Position numbers and translations under genes: made by a program | The notes under the pieces: model-generated | What the model was told of the DNA's origin: nothing | Database searches by the model: none | What the model saw: the letters and a program-made list of their open reading frames with translations, nothing else | NCBI RefSeq assembly: GCF_016741815.1 | Contig: NZ_JAERRJ010000008.1 | Span: forward strand, 248,001-312,000 | Origin: Nocardia acididurans | GTDB taxonomy: Bacteria > Actinomycetota > Actinomycetes > Mycobacteriales > Mycobacteriaceae | Direction: 5' to 3' | DNA: 64,000 bases | Shown: positions 52,361-61,236 of the stretch, piece by piece | Layout of the letters: each line of letters starts with the position of its first letter | Numbering within the stretch: the stretch's first letter is position 1

Positions 52361-53063
52361 CATCCACCCCCACGAGGACCTGCTCGAGCTGGCGTTCCCC
52401 TACGCCCTCGACGCACTCGACGACACCGACCGCCGCGCGGTCGAGCACCTGCTCGACCGCGCCGACGACGCCACCGCGGCCGAGTTCCGCGCCACCGTCC
52501 GCGAGCTGCGCGAAACGCTCGCCGATATGACGACCGTGGACGCGGTTCCCGCACCGCCGAGCGTCGAAGCCGCCCTGTTGCGCGCGCTCGACGAACGAAC
52601 CACCCTCGACCGCAGCCCTTCCCGCGTGCTGCGCCGGCTGGCCGCAGCGGCGGCTGTCGTGGTGGCCATCGGAATCGGAGTGGGAATCACGGTGGCGCGC
52701 AACAACTCCCCCGCCCCCGCCGAGATCACCGCCGAACGCGTCATCACCCATGGCGATACCCGCACCAGCACCACCCCGGTGACCGGCGGCGGCACGATGA
52801 CCGTCCACACTTCGCGCGAATTGGGCGCGGCCACGGTGGCTTTCGACGCCGTGCCCGCCGCGCCGGACGGCCGGGTCTACCAGATGTGGCTGATCCCCCC
52901 GAACGGCACGCCCCGGTCGGCAGGGGTCCTCGCCACCCTGCCCACCGACACCTCCCCCATGCTCGTCCGGACCGGTGACGCCGACCAGGTGGCCATGTCG
53001 ACCGAACCCCCCGGCGGCTCACCGGCACCTACTGACCCCCGCGTACTCGCCCCTCTGCGCTGA
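52353..53063 (+). CDS. rskA: Anti-sigma-K factor RskA, 236 aa
   Basis: Membrane-spanning anti-sigma factor holding SigK inactive until regulated proteolysis. N-terminal cytoplasmic sigma-binding region (~1-85, 'LAFPYALDALDDTDRRAVEH'), one helix ~91-112 ('LRRLAAAAAVVVAIGIGVGI'), and an exported RskA domain ('GTMTVHTSRELGAATVAFDA', 'VYQMWLIPPNG'). Overlaps sigK by 8 bp. No zinc-binding CxxC is present, as expected for RskA. Confidence 0.93.
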   Translation: MPDIHPHEDLLELAFPYALDALDDTDRRAVEHLLDRADDATAAEFRATVRELRETLADMTTVDAVPAPPSVEAALLRALDERTTLDRSPSRVLRRLAAAAAVVVAIGIGVGITVARNNSPAPAEITAERVITHGDTRTSTTPVTGGGTMTVHTSRELGAATVAFDAVPAAPDGRVYQMWLIPPNGTPRSAGVLATLPTDTSPMLVRTGDADQVAMSTEPPGGSPAPTDPRVLAPLR

Positions 53064-53171
53064 CGGAACCGATCCGGCCGTCTGTCCACGTTGGCGATGT
53101 CTAATGCACAGATGCGCATATCTACGTTTTCATATTGAATGGCCGCAGCTGATTCGCCCTATCCTGGAGCC

Positions 53172-53573
53172 ATGCTCTATCGGGTGCTGGCGGATGTGAC
53201 CGCGGGCCTGCACTTCGCGTTCGTGGCCTACGTGGTGGTGGGCGGGTTCCTCGCCTGGCGGTGGCCGCGGACCATCTGGCTACACCTGGCGGCCGTGGGT
53301 TGGGGATTCAGCACCGTACTGATCGGAATCGACTGCCCGCTCACCTATGTGGAGGATTGGGCACGGGAACGCGCTGGGCAGGCGGGGTTGCCGCCCAGCG
53401 GGTTCATCGACCACTACATCACCGGCGTCATCTATCCGCGGGAATTGCTCGACGAGGTGCGGGTCGGGGTGGCTGTCTGTGTGGTGGCTTCCTGGATCGG
53501 GCTGGCCTGGGTGGTGAGGCGGCGGGCGAGCAGGTCCGCTACGGCGGGAACGGTTTCGGGGATGTCCAGGTAG
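53172..53573 (+). CDS. DUF2784 membrane protein, 133 aa
   Basis: Small membrane protein with about four helices: 'LADVTAGLHFAFVAYVVVGG', 'TIWLHLAAVGWGFSTVLIGI', and the family signature 'CPLTYVEDWARERAG' and 'FIDHYITGVIYP'. ATG 53172 is preceded by CTATCCT, a -10-like element, so it may be leaderless. The last 142 bp overlap the thioesterase gene on the opposite strand. Confidence 0.88.
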   Translation: MLYRVLADVTAGLHFAFVAYVVVGGFLAWRWPRTIWLHLAAVGWGFSTVLIGIDCPLTYVEDWARERAGQAGLPPSGFIDHYITGVIYPRELLDEVRVGVAVCVVASWIGLAWVVRRRASRSATAGTVSGMSR

Positions 53574-54271
53574 AAGTGGCGGCCTGGGAAGACGGCTGAT
53601 TCGAAGCCTGCCGTGGTGAAGTCGCGCCACTCCCCCGCCTGCGCCACCGTGGTCGTGGGGTCGTCGGTGCTCACCAGGGCGGTGATCGGGCAGCGCAGTG
53701 GGGCGGTGGGGGTGTGGCGGTAGGTTTCCACGGCTCGGTAGTCGGCGCGGACGGCGGGGAGGACGAGTTCGGCCAGGGCGGGTTCGGTGCGGAGGACGGC
53801 CAGGGCGGCGGGGTCGTTGGCCAGGCGTTCCAGTTCGGCGATCAACGTGTTGTCGTCGCCTTCGTGGACTCGGCCCGTCTCGTCGAATGATGGTGTGGGA
53901 CGGCCGGAGACGAACAGGTGGGACGGGGTGCGGCCGGCGGTGTCGAGGCGGCGGGCGGTCTCGTAGGCGACCGTGGCGCCCATGCTGTGGCCGAACAGGG
54001 CGATGCGGGTGGTCGCGGGCCAGCGGAGGAGGTCGCGGGCCGTGTGGTCGGCCAGGGCGGTGAATTCGGTGAGGGCGGGTTCGCCGAGGCGGTCTTGGCG
54101 GCCGGGGTATTGGACGGCGAATATCGCGGTGCCCGTGGCGAATCGCTGAGCCAGTGGGCGGTAGGCGGTGATCGATCCGCCGCCGGGCGGGAAGCAGACC
54201 AGCACGTGCCGGGGGTCCGGGTCGGGGCGCAGTTCGCGCAACCAGGTTGTGCCGGTGAGATTTACCACCAC
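53432..54271 (-). CDS. Type II thioesterase (alpha/beta hydrolase), 279 aa
   Basis: Removes misprimed acyl groups from NRPS/PKS carrier domains. 'HVLVCFPPGGGSITAYRPLA', nucleophile Ser96 in 'LFGHSMGATVAYE', 'FVSGRPTPS', catalytic acid in 'ITALVSTDDPT' and His in 'FPGRHFYLDIPE'. All catalytic residues present; normal length plus a ~25-residue Thr/Ser-rich tail that is antisense to DUF2784. No NRPS or PKS is in the window, so it is an orphan here. It is divergent from the CoA-transferase gene. Confidence 0.9.
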   Translation of the reverse strand: MVVNLTGTTWLRELRPDPDPRHVLVCFPPGGGSITAYRPLAQRFATGTAIFAVQYPGRQDRLGEPALTEFTALADHTARDLLRWPATTRIALFGHSMGATVAYETARRLDTAGRTPSHLFVSGRPTPSFDETGRVHEGDDNTLIAELERLANDPAALAVLRTEPALAELVLPAVRADYRAVETYRHTPTAPLRCPITALVSTDDPTTTVAQAGEWRDFTTAGFESAVFPGRHFYLDIPETVPAVADLLARRLTTQASPIQEATTQTATPTRTSSSNSRG

Positions 54272-54305
54272 GGAGCGGTCTCCTTCACGGGTTACTGTCG
54301 GATTC

Positions 54306-55682
54306 GTGGATACGAACGCAGCGCTCGTCCGTGACTACGAATCCGGGGTCGGACTGACCCCGTCGAGTATGCCCCTGCCCGATCCGGGCGCGAATCTGGC
54401 TGCGACGCTTCCCGTGTGGGCGCTGGCGGGCGGGTCGGTGGCGGCGTTCGCGGCGGCGGCGGAGCGGCGCAGGCTGGCGTGCGGGCTGCAGCCGGTGGAG
54501 ACCGTGCTCGATCCGGGGCGGATCGCGGCGGCGTTCGCGAGTGACAGGCTGTTCCGTCTCGACGGGGCCGCCATCGAGGGTTTCGCTGAATTGTCCGGTT
54601 TCTTCCGGGCTGCGGACGCATGGGTGCGAACGCATGCCAACTATTCGCATCATCGCGCGCGGCTGCTCGCGACACTCGGACTGGCCGAGGACGCCGAGCG
54701 CGCCGCGGCGGTCACCCGCATGGCGCAACTGCCCGCCGCCGAGATCGAGGAGCGGGCCGCCGAACTCGGGGCGATTGCGGTGCGGGTGCGCACCGAGCGG
54801 GAGTGGGCCGACTCCGCGATGGGCAAGGCCGCCGCGGACGGGCCGGTGGTGGCGGTCGAGCGGCGGCTCGATACGGGTGTCCACGAAACCTCGTCCGCCG
54901 CAACACAGATGCTGCCGCTGCGCGGGGTCCGGGTGCTCGATCTGACGCGCGTAATCGCGGGTCCGGTGGCCACCCGCGCCCTCGCGCTGCTGGGCGCGGA
55001 GGTGCTGCGGGTGGATCCGCCGCAGCTGCCGGAGATCGAATGGCAGTACCTCGACTCCTGTCAGGGCAAGCGGTCGACGCTGCTGGATCTGCGCCGCGAC
55101 ATGCCGATCTTCCGTGAATTGCTCAGCGCGGCAGATGTTCTCGTCACGGGGTACCGCCCGGGCGCACTGGAGCGGCTCGGCGTGCAGGCCGCCGAGATCC
55201 GGCCCGGGATCATCCATGCCACGGTCAGCGCGTGGGGCGAGCGTGGACCCTGGGGTGACCGGCGCGGCTTCGACAGCATTGTGCAGGCCGCGTCCGGAAT
55301 CTCGTTCGTCGAAGGCGCGCAAGGAAATTCACCCTCCGACGCCCGGCCGGGTGCGCTGCCCGCGCAGGCTCTCGACCACGGCAGCGGATATCTGCTCGCC
55401 GCAGGGGTTCTGGACGCCCTCACCGCCCGTGAACAGGACGGTTACGGACGTGATGTGCGAGTTGCGTTGGCGCGCACCGGCTCCTGGCTGCTCGCCGCGG
55501 CAGGGCGTGATCCCGACCACGAACCGGCCCGGCCACCCGAGGTTCGCTACACGGTAGCCCACGGGTCCGTTTCGGCCGCCGGACCGGCCTTTTCGGAGTA
55601 TCCGGACTACTCCTGGCCCGCTCCCCCGTACGGCGCCGACCGCCCGGAATGGGGTCCCCGACCGGACGGTTTGCTGGCCTAG
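54306..55682 (+). CDS. Family III CoA transferase-like protein, 458 aa
   Basis: CaiB/BaiF-type. Two half-domains: a degenerate N-terminal half (~30-190) and a C-terminal half opening with 'LPLRGVRVLDLTRVIAGPVA' (~205), then 'LGAEVLRVDPPQLPE', 'CQGKRSTLLDL', 'ADVLVTGYRPGALERLG' and 'PGIIHATVSAWGERGPWGDR'. The catalytic Asp of the family is usually in 'G..LDHG..Y'; here 'ALDHGSGYLLAAGVLD' fits. GTG 54306 is 7 bp after a TACTGT -10-like hexamer, so probably leaderless. Confidence 0.85.
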   Translation: MDTNAALVRDYESGVGLTPSSMPLPDPGANLAATLPVWALAGGSVAAFAAAAERRRLACGLQPVETVLDPGRIAAAFASDRLFRLDGAAIEGFAELSGFFRAADAWVRTHANYSHHRARLLATLGLAEDAERAAAVTRMAQLPAAEIEERAAELGAIAVRVRTEREWADSAMGKAAADGPVVAVERRLDTGVHETSSAATQMLPLRGVRVLDLTRVIAGPVATRALALLGAEVLRVDPPQLPEIEWQYLDSCQGKRSTLLDLRRDMPIFRELLSAADVLVTGYRPGALERLGVQAAEIRPGIIHATVSAWGERGPWGDRRGFDSIVQAASGISFVEGAQGNSPSDARPGALPAQALDHGSGYLLAAGVLDALTAREQDGYGRDVRVALARTGSWLLAAAGRDPDHEPARPPEVRYTVAHGSVSAAGPAFSEYPDYSWPAPPYGADRPEWGPRPDGLLA

Positions 55683-55701
55683 CACAAAACGTCATGTCCA
55701 T

Positions 55702-55713
55702 CTGTGCGCACAG
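55702..55713. promoter_or_regulatory. 12-bp perfect palindrome upstream of the DHA2 exporter
   Basis: CTGTGCGCACAG, between the CoA-transferase end and the exporter start; possible operator. No cognate regulator is adjacent, though a TetR gene follows the exporter on the other strand. Confidence 0.3.
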
Positions 55714-55843
55714 TCGCAAGAACATCGGCGAATATGTGAATTCCCTTCGTACAGCCGGTTTTTGTGTCGTTAATAGATGAGATCCTGGAACCGACATCGT
55801 CATTACCGACACTTTTGCCGGCATGCGGATGGAGGACGTCATC

Positions 55844-57388
55844 GTGGACACAACCACTCCCCTTTTTGCCGTCGAGGAGTCCGGCGCGGCCAGGGTGGGA
55901 CGCAGGGAGTGGACCGGATTGGCGGTGCTCGCTCTGGCTTGCCTGGTGTACTCCATGGACCTCACGGTCCTGCACCTGGCCGTCCCGCAGATCAGCGCCG
56001 AGCTCCGCCCCACCAGCTCCCAATTGCTGTGGATCATCGACGTTTACGGGTTTCTCGTGGCCGGGTTACTACTCACCATGGGAACCATCGGGGATCGCAT
56101 CGGCAGGAGACGACTATTGATGACCGGCGCCGCGGCTTTTGCCGCGGTATCGGTCATCGCGGCGTTCGCGCCCTCGGCGCCGATACTCATCGGCTGCCGG
56201 GCGCTGCTGGGGATCGCTGGGGCGACGCTGGCGCCCTCCACGCTGTCGTTGATCTTCACCATGTTTCGCAACCCCGCACAGCGCTCGATCGCGGTCGGCG
56301 TGTGGGTCGGCTCGTATTCGGTCGGCGGCTCCATCGGCCCGATGGCCGGCGGGTTCATGCTCGAGCACTTCTGGTGGGGCGCGGTGTTCCTGCTCGCGGT
56401 GCCGGTGATGCTGCTGCTCATCGTGCTCGCGCCCCGGGTGCTGCCGGAGTTCCGGGATCCGGAGGCGAGCAAACTGGATCTGCTCAGCGCCCTGCTGTGC
56501 ACGGGAGCCGTGCTGCTGCTGGTCTTCGGAATGAAGCAGGCGGCCCAGGACGGTCCGGGGACCACCGCGATGCTGGCACTGCTGGCCGGGCTGATGGTCG
56601 GCGTGATCTTCGTGCGGCGGCAGTTGCACACGCCCGACCCGATGCTGAATCTCCGGCTGTTCCGGCTGGGCAGTTTTCGCGCGGCCCTGACCATCAATAT
56701 GGTCGCCATCTTCGTATCGTTCGGGTACTTCCTGTTCATCGGCCAGTATTTCCAGCTGGTGCTGGGCATGTCGCCGATGCGCGCCGGAATCTACACCATC
56801 CCGGCCGGATTGGGGTTCATGATCGGCTCACAGCTCGGCCCGCGCATCGTCAAGCATGTGCGCCCGGCCTACCTGATCGGCGTGGGCATGGCCATGGCGG
56901 CGGGCGGGCTGTTCCTGCTGACGCGGATCGCGGTGGACGGCGGCGTGGGTCTCACCGTCGCGGCGTCACTGCTCGTATCCTTCGGCCTGGCACCGGTTTT
57001 CGGCATCACCACCGAGCTGATCGTGGGCACCGCGCCGCCGGAGCAGGCGGGCGCGGCCTCCGGGCTCGCCGAGACCGGAGCGGAATTCGGTGGCGCGCTA
57101 GGTATTTCGATTCTGGGCAGTATCAGTATCGCCCTCTATCGCGGGGAGCTGGCGAATACCCTGCCCTACGGGCTGCGAGAAACCGATGAATCCGCGGTGC
57201 GGGACACCCTCGGCGCGGCCATCGAGGTCGCGAACGCGGTGCCCGGAAATCTGGGTACGGCGGTGGCGGACGCGGCCAAGCAGGCCTTTCTCACGGGCAT
57301 GCATCTGACCTCCGCCATCGCGGCCGGGGCGGCGCTGGTGCTGGCGGTCATCGCCATCGCGCGCCTGCGCCATATTCCGCCGGGGTGA
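55844..57388 (+). CDS. DHA2-family MFS drug exporter (EmrB/QacA type), 514 aa
   Basis: Proton-driven efflux, 14 predicted membrane spans. Signature 'VYSMDLTVLHLAVPQISAEL' in helix 1, 'IGDRIGRRRLLM' in loop 2-3, and helix 5 motif C 'GSYSVGGSIGPMAGGFMLEH' typical of antiporters. GTG 55844 has GGAGG 8 bp upstream; ATGs at 55823 and 55829 are in frame but lack a Shine-Dalgarno. Converges with the TetR gene 1 bp away. Confidence 0.92.
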   Translation: MDTTTPLFAVEESGAARVGRREWTGLAVLALACLVYSMDLTVLHLAVPQISAELRPTSSQLLWIIDVYGFLVAGLLLTMGTIGDRIGRRRLLMTGAAAFAAVSVIAAFAPSAPILIGCRALLGIAGATLAPSTLSLIFTMFRNPAQRSIAVGVWVGSYSVGGSIGPMAGGFMLEHFWWGAVFLLAVPVMLLLIVLAPRVLPEFRDPEASKLDLLSALLCTGAVLLLVFGMKQAAQDGPGTTAMLALLAGLMVGVIFVRRQLHTPDPMLNLRLFRLGSFRAALTINMVAIFVSFGYFLFIGQYFQLVLGMSPMRAGIYTIPAGLGFMIGSQLGPRIVKHVRPAYLIGVGMAMAAGGLFLLTRIAVDGGVGLTVAASLLVSFGLAPVFGITTELIVGTAPPEQAGAASGLAETGAEFGGALGISILGSISIALYRGELANTLPYGLRETDESAVRDTLGAAIEVANAVPGNLGTAVADAAKQAFLTGMHLTSAIAAGAALVLAVIAIARLRHIPPG

Positions 57389-57389
57389 G

Positions 57390-57962
57390 TCAGCGGCCGC
57401 GGAGGGCCTCGATCGCGGTCATCAGGTCCTCTCCCAGGAACGGCTCGGCGCTCGGTGCGAGCAGCGACTGCATGGACAGACCCTGGAACAGGAGGAACAG
57501 CATCCGCCCCACCGCGGCGGCCTGCTCGGCGGACAGGTCCGGATACACCCCGCGCAGCGTCTCGGCCATATCGGCGAGCGCCCTGGCCGTCGCGTCGGCC
57601 ATGTACACCTGCGATTCCGGGTTCCGCGAGATCTGCACGCCGTTCTCCAGGCTCAGCAGCAGCGCCTCGCGATTGTTGTAGGCGACATCGACCAGACCGT
57701 TCCAGGTGGCGGCGAGCGCCTCCCACGGTGTGCGGCCCTCGCCCGCGTCCTTGATGGCCGCGTCGATGCCGTCGCCGATCTCGGTGCCGACGCCTTCGGT
57801 GAGGGTTTCCATGACCAGGCGGTCCTTGGACCCGAAGTGATATCCGATGGCGGCGAGGCTGACTCCGGCCGCCTGGGCGATATCGCGGGCGGTGACCTTG
57901 GCGAGTCCGCGTTCCAGGATGGCTGTGCGCGCCCCCGCCAATAGATCTTCTCGGTTTCCCAT
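57390..57962 (-). CDS. TetR-family regulator, 190 aa
   Basis: HTH at residues ~10-50 ('AILERGLAKVTARDIAQAAG', 'AAIGYHFGSKDRLVMETL') and a compact ligand domain. Divergent from an FAD monooxygenase; two 22-23-bp operators lie in the 105-bp gap. It most likely represses itself and the monooxygenase and responds to that enzyme's substrate. Confidence 0.9.
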   Translation of the reverse strand: MGNREDLLAGARTAILERGLAKVTARDIAQAAGVSLAAIGYHFGSKDRLVMETLTEGVGTEIGDGIDAAIKDAGEGRTPWEALAATWNGLVDVAYNNREALLLSLENGVQISRNPESQVYMADATARALADMAETLRGVYPDLSAEQAAAVGRMLFLLFQGLSMQSLLAPSAEPFLGEDLMTAIEALRGR

Positions 57963-57980
57963 AGCCCCACCCTACCAGCG

Positions 57981-58002
57981 TCTTAGACATTTGTTCTAGA
58001 CA
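57981..58002. promoter_or_regulatory. TetR operator A
   Basis: TCTTAGACATTTGTTCTAGA (first 20 bases), imperfect inverted repeat of the type TAGACA-N-TGTCTA, 19 bp upstream of the TetR start. Confidence 0.7.
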
Positions 58003-58016
58003 ATCGTGCGAGGGTC

Positions 58017-58039
58017 TGTTAGACATATGTCTTAGACAG
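58017..58039. promoter_or_regulatory. TetR operator B
   Basis: TGTTAGACATATGTCTTAGA (first 20 bases) contains the perfect core AGACATATGTCT and matches operator A at most positions; it lies 28 bp before the monooxygenase start. Confidence 0.72.
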
Positions 58040-58067
58040 GCGTTCTTCACCGCTAGGGAGTCCGACA

Positions 58068-59279
58068 ATGAGCACCACCACCTCCGCCCTCCGCATCCTC
58101 GTCGCCGGTGGCGGCATCGCCGGCAATGCCGTTGCGCTGCAACTGCTTCGCGCCGAAGCGGGCGTCACCGTCGTCGAGCGAGCCGAGGCTCCCCGCCCGG
58201 GTGGGCAGGCCGTCGACCTGCGCGGGCCGAGCCGCCGGGTCGCCGAGGCCATGGGCCTGATGGAGGGCATCCGCAAGCACCAGCTCCAGGAGGAGGCTAT
58301 GGTGCTGGTCGACCGCAAGGGCGCGGAGGTCTACCGCATGGACGCCGACATGTTCGGCGGCAAGGGCCCGGTCGCCGATATCGAGATCAGCCGCGGCGAC
58401 CTCAACGACGTCCTGCTCACCGAGATCGCCGCCGCCGGAGGCGATCTCGACTACCGCTACGGCGACTGGATCACCGCGCTCGCGCAGGACGACACCGGCG
58501 TGGACGTCACCTTCGCCTCCGGCGCCACCGAGCGCTTCGACCTGGTGGTCGCCGCCGACGGCGTGCACTCGGCCACCCGTCGCATGGCCTTCGGCCCCGA
58601 CGAGGAATTCGCCACCTACCTGGGCGGATACATGTCCTTCTACACCATCCCCTCCCCCGCCGGGGTGGATCCGCACTGGATGACCATGCACGCCCGCCCC
58701 AAGGCGTCGGTCGGTGTGCGCGCCGACGCCGATCCGGCCACCTCGAAGGCCATCATCACGCTGCGCACCGAGCAGGATCCGGCACTGCGCCGCGATGTGC
58801 CCGCCCAGCAGCAGCTCATCCGCGACATGCTCGCCGACGCGGGCTGGCTCGCCCCGGAGATCCTGGCCGGGATGGCGAATACGCCCGACTTCTACTTCGA
58901 CGAGCTGGTGCGCATCGATATGCCGACGCTGTCGGCCGGACGCGTGACCCTGCTGGGCGATTCGGGTTTCTGCGGCTCCCCCATGACCGGGATGGGCACC
59001 GCCATGGCCATCGTGGGCGCGTACGTCCTCGCGGGCGAGATCGCCGCCACCCCGGGCGATCTCGCGGGGGCGCAGGCCCGCTACGAGGAGATCGTGACGC
59101 CGTTCCTGGCCAAGGCCAAGGAGCTGCCCGGCGGCGGCATCAAGATGATGCTGCCCAACACCGAATTCGGGCTCAAGGCCGCACAGCTGATGGGCAAGCT
59201 CATGACCACCCGGGTCATGCGCCCGGTCATGATGAAGATGCTGGACCAGACCGAGGACTACGTGCTGCCGGTGTACTGA
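58068..59279 (+). CDS. FAD-dependent aromatic-type monooxygenase, 403 aa
   Basis: Flavoprotein hydroxylase of the PHBH/TetX/Rdc group. 'RILVAGGGIAGNAVALQLL' at residues 9-27, 'VTVVERAEAPRPGGQAVDLR' contacting FAD, the DG motif in 'DLVVAADGVHSATRRMAF' and the GD motif in 'GRVTLLGDSGFCGSPMTGMG'. Full length. Next to a TetR repressor with shared operators, an arrangement of inducible detoxification enzymes. The substrate is unknown; tetracycline inactivation cannot be read from sequence. Confidence 0.9.
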   Translation: MSTTTSALRILVAGGGIAGNAVALQLLRAEAGVTVVERAEAPRPGGQAVDLRGPSRRVAEAMGLMEGIRKHQLQEEAMVLVDRKGAEVYRMDADMFGGKGPVADIEISRGDLNDVLLTEIAAAGGDLDYRYGDWITALAQDDTGVDVTFASGATERFDLVVAADGVHSATRRMAFGPDEEFATYLGGYMSFYTIPSPAGVDPHWMTMHARPKASVGVRADADPATSKAIITLRTEQDPALRRDVPAQQQLIRDMLADAGWLAPEILAGMANTPDFYFDELVRIDMPTLSAGRVTLLGDSGFCGSPMTGMGTAMAIVGAYVLAGEIAATPGDLAGAQARYEEIVTPFLAKAKELPGGGIKMMLPNTEFGLKAAQLMGKLMTTRVMRPVMMKMLDQTEDYVLPVY

Positions 59280-59302
59280 ACGGCGGCGGCTAGTCTCGAA
59301 TC

Positions 59303-60349
59303 GTGAAGCGGAAGATCATCATGGACGTCGACACCGGCATCGACGATTCGCTGGCTCTGCTCTACCTGCTGGCCTCCCCCGAGGCCGAGATCGTCGGAAT
59401 CGCCGCCACCGCGGGCAATGTGGCCGCCGATCGGGTGGCGGCCAACAACCTGGCCTGGCTTGACGTGTGCCGCGCGCCGGATATCGAGGTGGCCCTGGGT
59501 GCGGCGCAACCGCTCGCCATCGCACTGCGCACCACCGAGGACACCCACGGGCCACAGGGTGTGGGATACGCCGAATTGCCGGAATCGGCACGGGCGCTGT
59601 CGGATCGGTCGGCGGCGCGGATGTGGGTGGAGCTGGTGCGCGCGCATCCCGGCGAGATCGTCGGGCTGTGCACCGGACCGCTCACCAATCTCGCACTCGC
59701 GCTGCGGCTCGAGCCGGAACTGCCGACGCTGCTGCACCGGCTGGTGATCATGGGTGGCGCGTTCAACCATCCGGGCAACACCACGCCGACGAATGAATGG
59801 AATGTGCACGTGGACCCGGAGGCCGCCAAGGAGGTGTTCGACGCCTTCTCCGCCGCGCCGGCCGATCGGCGGCCGATCGTGTGCGCGCTCGACATCACCG
59901 AGACCATCGAGATGTATCCCAAACACCTGGTGGCGCTGGCGGATCGGGCGGGCAGCGTCCCGGCCGAGACGGTCGGGCCGCAGGACGGGCCCGAATGGCG
60001 TTCGGCGGCAAGTAATCCGATCATCCGGCATTTCACCGATGCGGTGCGGTTCTACTTCGATTTCCATCTGCTCTACGACCAGGGGTATCTGGCGCATATG
60101 CACGATCCGTTCGCGGCGGCCGTCGCCCTGGATCCGGGGCTCGCGGTGACCAGGCCCGCCACGGTCGACGTGGAGCTCGCGGGGACCATCACCCGGGCCA
60201 CCACGGTGGCCGACTGGGCGGGAATGTGGGAGCGGGAACCCAACGCGGACATCGTGATCGGCACCGACCCCGAGCAGTTCTTCGACCGTCTCGTCACGCG
60301 CGTCGGCGATTTCGCCCGCACGCTCTACCCGCCGCAGGAGGCCCGGTGA
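59303..60349 (+). CDS. Nucleoside hydrolase (IU-type), 348 aa
   Basis: Cleaves the N-glycosidic bond of ribonucleosides. Calcium/active-site motif DVDTGIDD at residues 8-15, 'IVGIAATAGNVAADRVAANN', 'VIMGGAFNHPGNTTPTNEWN' with the ribose-binding Asn, and 'HMHDPFAAAVALDP' with the second Asp near the C-terminus. The GTG follows TAGTCT by 6 bp, so probably leaderless. Overlaps the amidohydrolase gene by 4 bp (GTGA). Confidence 0.92.
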   Translation: MKRKIIMDVDTGIDDSLALLYLLASPEAEIVGIAATAGNVAADRVAANNLAWLDVCRAPDIEVALGAAQPLAIALRTTEDTHGPQGVGYAELPESARALSDRSAARMWVELVRAHPGEIVGLCTGPLTNLALALRLEPELPTLLHRLVIMGGAFNHPGNTTPTNEWNVHVDPEAAKEVFDAFSAAPADRRPIVCALDITETIEMYPKHLVALADRAGSVPAETVGPQDGPEWRSAASNPIIRHFTDAVRFYFDFHLLYDQGYLAHMHDPFAAAVALDPGLAVTRPATVDVELAGTITRATTVADWAGMWEREPNADIVIGTDPEQFFDRLVTRVGDFARTLYPPQEAR

Positions 60350-61236
60350 CCCGCGATGCCGACGGTGACTACATCGCCGGACTCCGCGACCGGCTGGGCC
60401 TGCCCGGAATCGTCGACATCCATACGCATTTCATGCCCGATCAGGTCATGCGCAAGGTGTGGCAGTACTTCGACGCGGCGGGACCGCTGACGGCCCGCGA
60501 ATGGCCCATCGTCTACCGCGACGAGGAGCAGGTGCGGCTGAAGACCTTGCGGGGCTTCGGGGTACGGACCTTCACCTCGCTTGTCTACGCCCACAAACCG
60601 GATATGGCCGCCTGGCTCAACGAGTGGACCGCCTACTTCGCCGCCCGCACGCCCGATTGCCTGCACACGGCCACGTTCTACCCGGAACATCACGTCGCGT
60701 CCTATGCGGAGGCCGCGATCGAGGCCGGAGCCCGGATCTTCAAGGTGCATGTGCAGGTCGGCGGATTCCATCCCGGCGACCCACTGCTGACGGGTGTGTG
60801 GGGAAAACTCCAGGAGGCGGGGATACCGGTCCTGATCCACTGCGGATCGGGTCCGGCCCCCGGGCCCTTCACCGGACCGGAGCCCATCGCCGATCTGATG
60901 AAGCGCTTCCCGAGGCTGCGGTTGATCATCGCGCATATGGGCGCGCCCGAATACTCCGAGTTCCTGGATATCGCCGCGGCGTACGACAGCGTGCTGTTCG
61001 ACACCACCATGAACTTCACCGACTTCTTCGAATCCGCGGATCCGTTCCCCGCCACAGAACGCGGCCGGCTGCGGGACTTCGCCGACCGCATTCTGTTCGG
61101 CAGCGATTTCCCGAACATCCCCTACACCTACAGCCACGCGCTCTACGCCCTGGAACGCCTGGAACTGGGCGACGACTGGCTGCGCAAGGTCTGCCACGAC
61201 AACGCGGCCCGGGTATTCGGGCTTCCGGTCAGCTGA
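60346..61236 (+). CDS. Amidohydrolase 2 family protein (metal-dependent), 296 aa
   Basis: TIM-barrel hydrolase or decarboxylase. 'GIVDIHTHFMPDQVM' supplies the metal-binding HxH, 'VLIHCGSGPAPGPFTG' and 'LIIAHMGAPEYSEFL' the later histidines, and 'ILFGSDFPNIPYTY' the catalytic Asp. Overlap with the nucleoside hydrolase suggests the two act on the same compound or its fragments. Confidence 0.9.
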   Translation: MTRDADGDYIAGLRDRLGLPGIVDIHTHFMPDQVMRKVWQYFDAAGPLTAREWPIVYRDEEQVRLKTLRGFGVRTFTSLVYAHKPDMAAWLNEWTAYFAARTPDCLHTATFYPEHHVASYAEAAIEAGARIFKVHVQVGGFHPGDPLLTGVWGKLQEAGIPVLIHCGSGPAPGPFTGPEPIADLMKRFPRLRLIIAHMGAPEYSEFLDIAAAYDSVLFDTTMNFTDFFESADPFPATERGRLRDFADRILFGSDFPNIPYTYSHALYALERLELGDDWLRKVCHDNAARVFGLPVS

